This document shows, piece by piece, positions 7,178 to 16,780 of a DNA stretch of 64,000 bases (positions are counted from its first letter, which is position 1; the number at the start of each line of letters is the position of its first letter). This DNA comes from Gordonia terrae (GTDB lineage: Bacteria; Actinomycetota; Actinomycetes; Mycobacteriales; Mycobacteriaceae). Both the position numbers and the translations under genes were made by a program. Under the pieces are notes generated by a model. The model saw nothing but the letters and a program-made list of their open reading frames with translations. It was not told the origin of the DNA and ran no database searches. Location: assembly GCF_001698225.1 (NCBI RefSeq), contig NZ_CP016594.1, positions 3,472,001 through 3,536,000 of the forward strand, in the 5' to 3' direction.

Positions 7178-8820
7178 ACGCTCCCGTGACACGGGCCGCG
7201 CGCGGCTCGACCGGCCGGTTCGATCTGATCCTCGGCGCCATCGGTTCCGTGCTCGTCTGCCTCGGCAGCTTCGGGGTCGGCGACCCGCCGCGGAACTCGA
7301 CCGTCCTGTCCGATCTGGGTCTGAGCTGGATCACCTACGGACACGGGAAGAACGTCTTCGGCACGCTGTTCTGGCTGGGCGTTTTCCTCATGGTGTTCGG
7401 CTGGGTCCGACTGGGGCGTCGGATCTTCTCCGGCTCTGCTCACACCCCATCGACCCGGACGTTGAGTCGGTGGGTACTGGTGTGGGCCGCCCCACTCCTC
7501 GTGGCGGTGCCGGTGTACTCCCGCGACGTCTACGCCTACCTGGCGCAGGGCGCCGTGTTCGGCGCAGGCTTCGATCCGTACGCGGACGGTCCCGCCCACC
7601 TACCGGGCCCACTCGTGGACAGCATGGCGCAGGTGTGGGCGACCACGACGGCTCCCTACGGCCCCTTCTTCATGGGCATGCTGCGCGTGGTCACCGAGAT
7701 CACCGGCGATCACGCGATCATCGGCGTGCTGGCCATCCGGCTCGTGCTGTTGCCCGGACTGTTTCTGGCGCTCTGGGCGATCCCGCGGCTGGCCGAACGG
7801 TTCGGGGCCTCACCCCAGGCCGGGCTGTGGCTGGCCCTGTTCAATCCGATGGTCCTGATCCACCTCGTGGCGGGCCCGCACGTCGAGTTGCTCATGATGG
7901 GCGTGCTCGTGACCGGGATCGTCCTGGTGGTCGACGGCCGGCATGTGTGGGGTACGTCGGTCCTGGCGCTTGCCGTGTCGATCAAGATCACCGCCGGGAT
8001 CGCGCTGCCGTTCGTCTTGTGGATCTGGTTGTCGCACATCCGATCTCGTCGACCGGTGACATCCCGCGACGTGGTGACGGTGTTCGCGTCGATCGTCGGC
8101 ATCGCGGTCGCGGTGTTCGGGGTGTGGACCCTGGCGATCGGTCTGGGACTCGGTTGGCTCACCGGTCTGGGGTGGGCCGACGTCATCATCAACTGGTTCA
8201 CCGTCCCCACCCTCGCCGCCCATCTCGTCACCCTGATCGCGGCGCCCTTCGTCGCGCTCAACCTGCAACCGGTCCTGGAGGTCACCCGGGCGATCGGTTC
8301 GGTCGTTCTCGCGGTGACACTCGTCGCGGTGTGGTGGCGACATCGACACGACGCACGGGATGCGGTGGCCGGGATGGCCTGGGCGATGCTGGCCGTGCTG
8401 CTGCTCGAACCGTCGACGCTGCCCTGGTACTACACCTGGGTGCTGGTGATCGCGGTCGCCTTCGACCTGCCGATGTGGGTGCGGGCGACGGTCGTCGGCG
8501 CGTCGACCTTCCTGCTGATCGTCTTCCAGCCCGACGACGCGATCGTCTTCTACAAGCCCGTCGAGGTGGCGCTGGCCGCGGCACTCGCGGGCCTGGCGGC
8601 GTGGTCGCTGTCCCATCGGGACCCGTTGCGGCTGGGCCGGTTCGGGAGGTGGGCGTGGGGTGCGACCCCGGCCGGCGAGAGCGCTCCTGCGTCGGATGCC
8701 ATCGCGGAGTCCGGGGTCGAGAAGTCGGCGCGCGCCGACGCCGAACCCGGGGAATTCGGGGCCGGGGAATTCGGGGCCGGGGCGCCGGTCAGAAAGCCTG
8801 GGCCTGCGCCCGGCGGATGA
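7174..8820 (+). CDS. mptA: Alpha-(1->6)-mannopyranosyltransferase MptA
   Basis: A multi-pass GT-C glycosyltransferase that extends the alpha-1,6-mannan core of lipomannan and lipoarabinomannan, using polyprenyl-phosphomannose outside the membrane. The 548 residues show about a dozen hydrophobic segments and the GT-C loop motif YSRDVYAYLAQG near residues 110-121. It corresponds to Rv2174. Coupling to the upstream prenyl synthase by a GTGA overlap suggests linked supply of prenyl carrier and its use. The cytoplasmic C-terminal tail is Glu/Gly/Ala-rich and carries a duplicated GEFGA unit from a 15-base tandem repeat. The 3' end overlaps the convergent DNA-binding protein gene by 32 bases. Confidence 0.9.
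   Translation: MNAPVTRAARGSTGRFDLILGAIGSVLVCLGSFGVGDPPRNSTVLSDLGLSWITYGHGKNVFGTLFWLGVFLMVFGWVRLGRRIFSGSAHTPSTRTLSRWVLVWAAPLLVAVPVYSRDVYAYLAQGAVFGAGFDPYADGPAHLPGPLVDSMAQVWATTTAPYGPFFMGMLRVVTEITGDHAIIGVLAIRLVLLPGLFLALWAIPRLAERFGASPQAGLWLALFNPMVLIHLVAGPHVELLMMGVLVTGIVLVVDGRHVWGTSVLALAVSIKITAGIALPFVLWIWLSHIRSRRPVTSRDVVTVFASIVGIAVAVFGVWTLAIGLGLGWLTGLGWADVIINWFTVPTLAAHLVTLIAAPFVALNLQPVLEVTRAIGSVVLAVTLVAVWWRHRHDARDAVAGMAWAMLAVLLLEPSTLPWYYTWVLVIAVAFDLPMWVRATVVGASTFLLIVFQPDDAIVFYKPVEVALAAALAGLAAWSLSHRDPLRLGRFGRWAWGATPAGESAPASDAIAESGVEKSARADAEPGEFGAGEFGAGAPVRKPGPAPGG
8749..8778 (+). repeat. 15-base tandem duplication in the mptA tail
   Basis: GGGGAATTCGGGGCC occurs twice, back to back (8749-8763, 8764-8778), encoding GEFGA-GEFGA in the C-terminal tail. 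Confidence 0.9.
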
Positions 8821-9154
8821 TCTCGCGGGCGAAATCCGTGTGCAACGCAGCTGCCGGGTGGAGACCGAGATCTTCCTGCTCGGTGAACAGCCACTCCATC
8901 ACTTCGTCGCGCGTGTAACCGCCGTCGATCAGGACCGCCACGAGTCCGTAGAAATGCTTGGCGACGCCGTCCTCGTCCACGAACAGTGCCGGAATCGCCG
9001 GGTGGCCATCGTGGCTGACCGCGAGCAGATGATGGTCACGGATGAGTGTGCGCACTCGGTTGGTCGACACCCCGAGACGGTCGGCGACATCGTCGATCGA
9101 CAGGAACTCGGTGTCGGACGGCAGAGTGTCAGGCGACAACGGTAGGGAACCCAC
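8789..9154 (-). CDS. Rv2175c-like winged-helix DNA-binding protein
   Basis: A 121-residue homologue of Rv2175c, which in M. tuberculosis is a DNA-binding protein phosphorylated by PknL. The helix-turn-helix is visible at about residues 17-40 (FLSIDDVADRLGVSTNRVR then TLIRDHHL), and the C-terminal half carries the family motif GGYTRDEVMEWLFTEQEDLG. It stands divergent to pknL, as in mycobacteria, supporting a kinase-substrate pair; a Thr-Leu-Pro-Ser N-terminal tail could be the phosphosite, by analogy. The GTG at 9154 is preceded 6 nt upstream by TACCCT, so the gene looks leaderless. Its 3' end overlaps mptA by 32 bases. Confidence 0.88.
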   Translation of the reverse strand: MGSLPLSPDTLPSDTEFLSIDDVADRLGVSTNRVRTLIRDHHLLAVSHDGHPAIPALFVDEDGVAKHFYGLVAVLIDGGYTRDEVMEWLFTEQEDLGLHPAAALHTDFAREIIRRAQAQAF

Positions 9155-9160
9155 GTCGAA

Positions 9161-9166
9161 AGGGTA
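9161..9166 (-). promoter_or_regulatory. -10 box of the Rv2175c-like gene
   Basis: TACCCT on the minus strand, 6 nt before GTG 9154 (leaderless pattern). Confidence 0.55.
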
Positions 9167-9294
9167 ACCGGTCGTCGGAAGCGGGAGAAACCGTCGGGTC
9201 GAGACAACCGGCCGAACGAGACCCGCGAAGGCCCGGCGGCAACACAGTCGGTCTCGGCATCGTGCCGATGCTCTCGACCGGCCCGGGCGGCAGG

Positions 9295-9300
9295 TAGATT
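9295..9300 (+). promoter_or_regulatory. -10 box of pknL
   Basis: TAGATT, 7 nt before GTG 9308 (leaderless pattern). Confidence 0.55.
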
Positions 9301-9307
9301 CGGCAGC

Positions 9308-10522
9308 GTGAACTCCCCCGTCGACACGATGCTCGGGACCGTCCTGGAGGACCGATACCGGATCGACGCGCCCATCGCGCGCGGCGGGATGTCGGCGGTG
9401 TATCTCGCGGTCGACCTGCGGCTGGGGCGCGACGTCGCGGTGAAGGTGATGGACTCCCGCTATTCCGGTGACCCACAGTTCCTGCGCCGCTTCGAGTTCG
9501 AGGCGCGTGCGGTCGCCGGCCTGAAGCACCCCGGGCTGGTCGCCGTCTACGACCAGGGCATCGACAACGGCATCGCCTTCCTGGTGATGGAACTGGTCGA
9601 CGGGGGCAGTCTGCGAGAACTGTTGCGCGAACGCGGCCCGATGCCGCCCCATGCCGTCGTCGCGGTGGCCGCGCCGGTACTGGGCGGACTCGGCACCGCA
9701 CATGCCGCGGGCCTGGTCCATCGCGATGTGAAACCCGAGAACGTGCTCATCTCGGACGAGGGCGAGGTCAAGGTCGCCGACTTCGGGCTCGTGCGCGCCG
9801 TCGCCGAGGCGGGGGTGACCTCGGCGAGCGTGATCCTCGGGACCGCCGCCTACCTCTCCCCCGAGCAGGTCGAGTCCACCCACGCCGATGCGCGCAGCGA
9901 CGTCTATTCCATGGGTGTGATGATGTTCGAACTCCTCACGGGCAGAACACCTTTCTCCGGCGACTCGCCCCTCGCGCTCGCCTATCAGCGACTCAGCTTC
10001 GATGTGCCGGCGCCCGGTGACGTGATCGCGGGGGTGCCCGAGGAGTTCGACGAGATCGTGCTGCGCGCGACCGAACGCAACCCCGCCGACCGGTATGTGG
10101 ACGGCTTCGACATGCAGCGGGCGCTCCTCGGCGTCGCCGACGAACTCGATCTCCCGCCGTTCACGGTGCCGGCGCCCCGCCGGTCGGCCGAGCGACAGAC
10201 GGTGTCCCGCTACCGGAGTCCGGATCCCGGCGGGCACGGCACGCGGGTGCAGTCGGTGCCGGGTCCGCACACCCCGGCGTCCGAGCCGGTACGGCAGGCG
10301 AACGACACCCCGGTCGAGCAACCGGCGGCCGAACGCGAGGACCTCGCACCGTCGCCGCGTCCCGTGACCCGCCGCACGGCTCGGCCCGAGGCCGTGGAGC
10401 CCGAACTCATCGGCGGCAGCCGCCTGGGCGCCCTGATGTGGATCGTCGTCGTGCTGCTGCTCACCGCGGGACTCGGCGCCCTCGGCTTCTGGGTCGGCAG
10501 CACGTTCCTCGCGATCGGCTGA
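9308..10522 (+). CDS. pknL: Serine/threonine protein kinase PknL
   Basis: A membrane-anchored Hanks-type kinase of 404 residues. The kinase domain (about residues 17-275) has the Gly-rich loop ARGGMSAVYLAVD, the ATP-binding Lys in DVAVKVMD, the catalytic loop HRDVKPENVLI, the DFG metal site and an activation segment with SASVILGTAAYLSPEQ. After a Pro/Arg-rich juxtamembrane linker a single transmembrane helix (MWIVVVLLLTAGLGALGF) ends the protein. There are no PASTA domains, which distinguishes it from PknB. The position matches Rv2176, divergent from its likely substrate gene. The GTG start is supported by the leaderless promoter. Confidence 0.92.
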   Translation: MNSPVDTMLGTVLEDRYRIDAPIARGGMSAVYLAVDLRLGRDVAVKVMDSRYSGDPQFLRRFEFEARAVAGLKHPGLVAVYDQGIDNGIAFLVMELVDGGSLRELLRERGPMPPHAVVAVAAPVLGGLGTAHAAGLVHRDVKPENVLISDEGEVKVADFGLVRAVAEAGVTSASVILGTAAYLSPEQVESTHADARSDVYSMGVMMFELLTGRTPFSGDSPLALAYQRLSFDVPAPGDVIAGVPEEFDEIVLRATERNPADRYVDGFDMQRALLGVADELDLPPFTVPAPRRSAERQTVSRYRSPDPGGHGTRVQSVPGPHTPASEPVRQANDTPVEQPAAEREDLAPSPRPVTRRTARPEAVEPELIGGSRLGALMWIVVVLLLTAGLGALGFWVGSTFLAIG

Positions 10523-10569
10523 CTCCCTCCCCCGAAGGTGCGAGCGCAGCACCCTCCGGGGGCAGGGAG
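10523..10569. terminator. Strong hairpin between pknL and aroG
   Basis: Stacked stems CTCCCT/AGGGAG, CCCCCG/CGGGGG and GGTGC/GCACC with loop GAGCGCA, lying between two convergent genes. It lacks a clear U-tract but is long and GC-rich on both strands, so it can serve both genes. The core GGTGCGAGCGCAGC resembles a palindromic element seen in related genomes (recollection, not tested). Confidence 0.7.
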
Positions 10570-10576
10570 CAGAGTG

Positions 10577-12494
<1,918 letters not shown>

Positions 12495-12568
12495 GGGTCA
12501 AGTATTCACACACCCGCGCACCGACCCGCGCACCACGCACCGTTTCGCCATACCGCCCTCTGCCTGTC

Positions 12569-12574
12569 TACCCT
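12569..12574 (+). promoter_or_regulatory. -10 box of the GT87-Nudix gene
   Basis: TACCCT, 8 nt before GTG 12583, which favours that start over the upstream ATG at 12493. Confidence 0.45.
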
Positions 12575-12582
12575 GGTATTTC

Positions 12583-14169
12583 GTGCGCTCCAGGTCTGTG
12601 CTGGCGACCGCTCTCCTGGCGGCGTCGATCATCGCGCGGCTCGTCTGGGACACGCTGACCGTGAACGGCAGGAACTTCGTGGACCTGCACGTTTACCGCG
12701 ACGGTTCGGCGGGTCTCGCCGACGGGTCGCTCTATGTCTTCACCTACGCCGGTGAGACCGACTTCGCGCTGCCCTTCACCTATCCGCCGTTCGCGGCCGT
12801 CGTGCTGTACCCGCTGTCCCTCGTACCGTGGGATCTGGTGGCGATCGGCTGGCAGCTGGCGACCTTCGGCGCGTTGTATGCGTGCGTGGTACTCGCCCTG
12901 CGCCTGTGCGGGTCGACCACCGACGTCTACGCCGTGGCCGCCCTGTGGACCGCGCCCGCGATCTGGTGTGAGCCCGTGCGGGTCACCCTCGACTACGGCC
13001 AGATCAACGTCTTCCTGATGCTGGGCACCCTGCTGGCGGTGACCTGGGCGCGCAGCGACCGGGGGGTACTGGCCGGCGGTGCGCTCATCGGTCTGATGGC
13101 GGGTATCAAGCTGACCCCGGCCATCTCGGGTCTCTGGTATCTGGCAGCCCGCAAGCCCCTGGGTGCGGTGGCCGCCGCGGCTGCCTTCGTGTTCACGGTC
13201 CTCGGCTGCCTGCTGCTCTTCCCGGACGTCACCCGGACCTACTACGGCACCCTGTTCGGCGACGCCGAGCGCATCGGCCCGGTCGAGGCGGTGATCAACC
13301 AGAGCCTGCGTGGCACCCTGTCCCGCTTCGTCGGCTTCGACGTCGGGACGGGCTGGATCTGGATGATCGGCGTCCTGGTCGCGGTCCTGGTGGCCGTCTT
13401 CGCCTGGCGGGCGGTCTGCGACGCACTGGGCATCCTCCTCGTGGTGCAGTTCTTCGGGCTCCTGATCTCGCCGATCTCGTGGGTCCATCACTGGGTGTGG
13501 GTCATCCCGCTGGCGATCTGGCTCGTCCACGGCGCCGGGTCAAGGCGTCGGGGCGCACGAGTCGTACTCGCGATGTGGGTGGCGGTCGCCGGGCTCGGCA
13601 TCCCGTGGCTTCTGCGGATCACCATCGAGTACGGTCCCGAGCCCCCGGCGGCACTCGAGGCGATCTTCGGAGCCGCGTGGCCGGTCGCCACCTTCGTCAC
13701 CTTCGCCTGGATGATCGCGACCCGCGCCGCACGCGACGACCCCCGCGACTCCCGACCGCCCGATGTGGTCGCCGCCGCAATCATCGTCGACGGTCGGTTG
13801 CTTCTCGCCCAGCGGTCACGTCCGGCCGAACTCGCCGGCCGGTGGGAACTGCCCGGTGGCCGCGTCGAATCCGGGGAAACGCATGCGGCCGCGCTGGTCC
13901 GGGAGATCCGCGAGGAACTCGGCGCCGAGGTCGAACCGCTGGGGGCCGTGGGCTCCCCCGTCGCGCTGCCGGGTGGATTGACCCTGCACGCCTACCTCGC
14001 CCGCCTGCGGTCCGGGACCCCGACCGCACTCGAGCACCTGGACGTGCGATGGTTCTCCGCCGACGAACTACGGCTCTTCGACACCGCCGAGATCGTGCCG
14101 GCGGATCGCGACTGGATTCCCGACCTGTGCGCCGTCCTCGACGGCACCCGGGTGGGCGACGCCGGCTGA
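12583..14169 (+). CDS. GT87 mannosyltransferase fused to a C-terminal Nudix hydrolase
   Basis: Residues about 1-385 form a polytopic GT87-family mannosyltransferase like Rv2181, which adds alpha-1,2-mannose branches to lipomannan; motifs include NFVDLHVYRDG, FTYPPFAAVVLYPL and the lumenal LDYGQINVFLM. Residues about 394-528 form a complete Nudix domain: VVAAAIIVDGRLLLAQRSRP, then the 23-residue Nudix box at 426-448 (G, five residues, E, seven residues, REIREELGA). No stop or ribosome-binding site separates the two. The Nudix part looks like a MutT-type nucleotide hydrolase and should be cytoplasmic. An in-frame ATG at 13711 could also give a separate Nudix polypeptide. An earlier ATG at 12493 would add 30 residues that look non-homologous. 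Confidence 0.85.
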   Translation: MRSRSVLATALLAASIIARLVWDTLTVNGRNFVDLHVYRDGSAGLADGSLYVFTYAGETDFALPFTYPPFAAVVLYPLSLVPWDLVAIGWQLATFGALYACVVLALRLCGSTTDVYAVAALWTAPAIWCEPVRVTLDYGQINVFLMLGTLLAVTWARSDRGVLAGGALIGLMAGIKLTPAISGLWYLAARKPLGAVAAAAAFVFTVLGCLLLFPDVTRTYYGTLFGDAERIGPVEAVINQSLRGTLSRFVGFDVGTGWIWMIGVLVAVLVAVFAWRAVCDALGILLVVQFFGLLISPISWVHHWVWVIPLAIWLVHGAGSRRRGARVVLAMWVAVAGLGIPWLLRITIEYGPEPPAALEAIFGAAWPVATFVTFAWMIATRAARDDPRDSRPPDVVAAAIIVDGRLLLAQRSRPAELAGRWELPGGRVESGETHAAALVREIREELGAEVEPLGAVGSPVALPGGLTLHAYLARLRSGTPTALEHLDVRWFSADELRLFDTAEIVPADRDWIPDLCAVLDGTRVGDAG

Positions 14170-14173
14170 GCAG

Positions 14174-14881
14174 TCAGGCGGCGTCGGCAGCGGGCGGCTC
14201 GACCGACGGCGCCTGGTTCTTGAGACTCGCGGCGTAGACGTCGACGTACTGCTGACCCGAGAGCTGCATCAGCTCGTACATGATCTCGTCGGTGACCGCG
14301 CGTTCGATGTAGCGGTTGCCCTCCATGCCCTCGTAGCGCGAGAAGTCCAAGGGCTTGCCGATGCGCACCGCGACCCGGGTCGGCCGCGGGAGAATGCTGC
14401 CGGGCGGGTTGAACTTGTGGGTGTCGATCATCGCGACGGGGATCACCGGCACCCCGGTGTCCATGGCCAGCCGGGCGAGGCCGGTCTTTCCCTTGTAGAG
14501 GCGTCCATCCGGCGACCGGGTGCCCTCGGGGTACATCCCCATCAGCTTGCCCTTGTCGAGCTGGCGGCGCGCGGCGGTGAGTGCGCCCTCCGCCGCCTGG
14601 GCGCCGGACCGGTCGATGGGGATCTGACCGACGGCGGTGAAGAACCAGCGCTGGAATCCGCCCTTGAGGCCGGTGCCCGTGAAGTACTCGCTCTTGGCGA
14701 GGAAGTAGATCCGGCGGTCCACCATCAGTGGCAGGAAGAAGCTGTCCATCACCGCGAGGTGGTTGCTGGCCAGGATCGCCGGGCCGTCGGTCGGGATGTT
14801 CTCGTGACCTTCGATGGTCGGCCGGCCGAGGACCCGCAGGATCGGGCCGAGAAAGATGTACTTGAATGCCCAGTACCACAT
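14174..14881 (-). CDS. 1-acyl-sn-glycerol-3-phosphate acyltransferase (PlsC family)
   Basis: Transfers an acyl chain to lysophosphatidic acid or a related acceptor in phospholipid or PIM synthesis. The 235-residue protein has the catalytic HX4D motif NHLAVMD (His41, Asp46), the glycerol-phosphate site YPEGTRSPDGRLYKGK, and VPVIPVAMIDT. It is the Rv2182c homologue. The ATG at 14881 is chosen because GAGGAG lies a few bases upstream; the frame is open 21 bases further to another ATG. It converges with the mannosyltransferase, with 4 bases between stops. Confidence 0.9.
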   Translation of the reverse strand: MWYWAFKYIFLGPILRVLGRPTIEGHENIPTDGPAILASNHLAVMDSFFLPLMVDRRIYFLAKSEYFTGTGLKGGFQRWFFTAVGQIPIDRSGAQAAEGALTAARRQLDKGKLMGMYPEGTRSPDGRLYKGKTGLARLAMDTGVPVIPVAMIDTHKFNPPGSILPRPTRVAVRIGKPLDFSRYEGMEGNRYIERAVTDEIMYELMQLSGQQYVDVYAASLKNQAPSVEPPAADAA

Positions 14882-15033
14882 GAGATTCTCCTCGCCGCGC
14901 ACACCGACCCGATGATTTCCCGCCGGCCGATCGCCCCGCGGAGACCGCGGAACGCACCGGGTGCCCCGACGCCAAGACCTTACCCGCGTCGAACTCTACC
15001 GTCCGGCCAGGATCGGCAGGCCGTGCGAAGCAC

Positions 15034-16041
15034 TCAGAGTCCGGAGGCCGGACGCGACTCGGGCCCGGGTTCGGTCAGGGTGCGGTCGGTCGATCGGATC
15101 GCCTGGCGCGCAACCTCTGCCGCGCCGACGACGCCTGCGGTCTCGCCGAGTTGGGTACCGCGGATGCGAGCGAGCTGGCGGTGTCCGGCGCCGGTGACCT
15201 GCCGGGCATAGTGTTCCCGGGCCTCGTCGAGGAACAGGCCCGACGCCGCGCCGACGCCGCCGGCCAGCACGATGAGGTCGGGGTCGAAGATGTCGGCGAT
15301 CATCGCGAGCCCCTGGCCCAGCGACGTCGCGAACCGCCCGAACGCCGCCAACGCCACGGCGTCACCGTCCGCGGCGGCGCGGGCGACGCGACGGCCGGTC
15401 AACGACCCGGGATCGGCCGCGACGTCGGCCGCCAGCTGGCTTCGTCCCCAGTCGCCGTCGGCGAGCAACTCCACGACGGTGTCCACCAGGGCGGTGCCGC
15501 TGCAGTACCGCTCCCAGCAGCCGCGCTTGCCGCAGGCGCAGGCACGCCCGTCCGGGACGATCGTGAGATGTCCGAGTTCCGGTGCGACACCGTAACTTCC
15601 GCGGTAGATCTCCCCATCGATGACGAATCCCGCGCCGATTCCGGTACCGATCGCCAGCACGACGGTGTTGTGTCCGCGCGCGGCGGCCCCGAACCGCCAT
15701 TCGGCCACCGCCGCGGCGTTGGCGTCGTGTTCGGCGAAGACCGGGATGCCGACGCGCCTGGTCATCTCCTCGGCCACCGGCGCCTCACGCCAGGGCAGGT
15801 GCGGCGCGAACCGGACGATCCGGCGGTCGGTGGTGAGGAAACCGGCGATCGCGAGCCCGACGGCCTTGGCGTCCCACCGCGATGTCAACTCGCCGACGAG
15901 CCGGTCCAGGCAGTGCTCGAGCGCGTCCGCGGTGGGCGGGGTCTGCGCGCGGAGCGTGTCGAGCATCGTCCCCCGGTCGTCGACGACCGACGCACGCACG
16001 CTGGTGCCGCCGATGTCGATGCCGATCGTCAAGTCGCCCAT
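15034..16041 (-). CDS. ROK-family sugar kinase (probable glucokinase)
   Basis: ATP-dependent sugar kinase of 335 residues. The N-terminal phosphate loop DIGGTSVRASVVDD, the EHDANAAAVAEW catalytic region, the GTGIGAGFVIDGEIYRG signature and the zinc site CACGKRGCWERYCSG are all present, which makes this a zinc-containing ROK kinase. Glucose is the likeliest substrate, but N-acyl sugars cannot be excluded. Its start codon overlaps the stop of the upstream small gene (TGATG), so the two are co-translated. A sugar kinase at this place is not part of the M. tuberculosis order. Confidence 0.87.
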   Translation of the reverse strand: MGDLTIGIDIGGTSVRASVVDDRGTMLDTLRAQTPPTADALEHCLDRLVGELTSRWDAKAVGLAIAGFLTTDRRIVRFAPHLPWREAPVAEEMTRRVGIPVFAEHDANAAAVAEWRFGAAARGHNTVVLAIGTGIGAGFVIDGEIYRGSYGVAPELGHLTIVPDGRACACGKRGCWERYCSGTALVDTVVELLADGDWGRSQLAADVAADPGSLTGRRVARAAADGDAVALAAFGRFATSLGQGLAMIADIFDPDLIVLAGGVGAASGLFLDEAREHYARQVTGAGHRQLARIRGTQLGETAGVVGAAEVARQAIRSTDRTLTEPGPESRPASGL

Positions 16042-16574
16042 CAGATCTCCTGCCCGGGGCCGGATGCGGGGGGCGGTGCGGTCGGGCGCGGTGCGGTCGG
16101 GCGCGGTGCGGTCGGGCGCGGTGCGGTCGGGCGCGGCGACCCGGCGTCGCGATCGGTTGCCGCCACGTTGACCCGCACCGCGATCGGCTCGTACTGGCGC
16201 GGGGTCGCGGATGAGGTCGGCGAGGAGCGCAGCGCCTCGGCGATGGCCTCGAGCACGGCGATGACGGCCGCTATCAGCCGGGCGACGAGGTCACCGATCT
16301 CCGCGAGCAGCGAGGTGATCTCCCCCGATGCCCCGGAGAGCGCATGTCCGAGCGGACCACCGTCGACGAGGGCCGCGAACCCCGGCCGGGCGCCTCCCAC
16401 ATCCCCACCATCGGGAGTGGCCGACTGCGGAGCCGGCGCGAAGAGAGCGGCCAGGTGGTCGATCTGGGCGGCCAGCCCGAGCAGCAGGTCACGGACCGGG
16501 TCGGCGGGCCCGTCTCGACGCTCGTGCGCGGACCCGTCACCGGCCTGCCGGAACGTCTCGTCGTCCGTGCCCAT
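16041..16574 (-). CDS. Conserved hypothetical protein (Rv2183c position) with a Pro-Arg-Pro repeat tail
   Basis: A 177-residue protein without recognised domain. An N-terminal amphipathic helix (VRDLLLGLAAQIDHLAALF), a Gly/Asp-rich spacer, a helical hydrophobic stretch (LLAEIGDLVARLIAAVIAVLEAIAE) and a low-complexity C-terminus made of four PRPTA units are visible. It occupies the position of Rv2183c between the acyltransferase and the ATPase, but sequence conservation cannot be judged here. It overlaps the ROK kinase by one base (TGATG), implying co-expression. The tail repeat is encoded by a 15-base minisatellite and is likely variable between strains. Confidence 0.65.
   Translation of the reverse strand: MGTDDETFRQAGDGSAHERRDGPADPVRDLLLGLAAQIDHLAALFAPAPQSATPDGGDVGGARPGFAALVDGGPLGHALSGASGEITSLLAEIGDLVARLIAAVIAVLEAIAEALRSSPTSSATPRQYEPIAVRVNVAATDRDAGSPRPTAPRPTAPRPTAPRPTAPPPASGPGQEI
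16076..16135. repeat. 15-base minisatellite, four perfect copies
   Basis: GTGCGGTCGGGCGCG repeated four times without change (starts 16076, 16091, 16106, 16121). On the minus strand it encodes PRPTA repeats at the C-terminus of the hypothetical protein. Confidence 0.95.
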
Positions 16575-16780
16575 CGCGAACTCACCCCTTCTCCTGGCCC
16601 CGCGCGTACACCCACCCGCGTGTCTGTCGTCGGGGTCATCGGCACCGTACCCTGCCGGGTCGAACAGTGCGGTCTCCGAACGTACCCCGAGCGGGTCGGA
16701 TCATTCCACCATCGCCGTTCCCGCTGGTCGTCGGAGCGACTCGCGGTGTCGACGATGCATGCGGGCTGATCGGATCGGTT
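16575..16780. other. Intergenic spacer upstream of the hypothetical/ROK pair
   Basis: 206 bases between minus-strand genes. GAGAAGGGG near 16580-16590 (minus strand) may be the ribosome-binding site for ATG 16574. No convincing hairpin seen. Confidence 0.4.
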
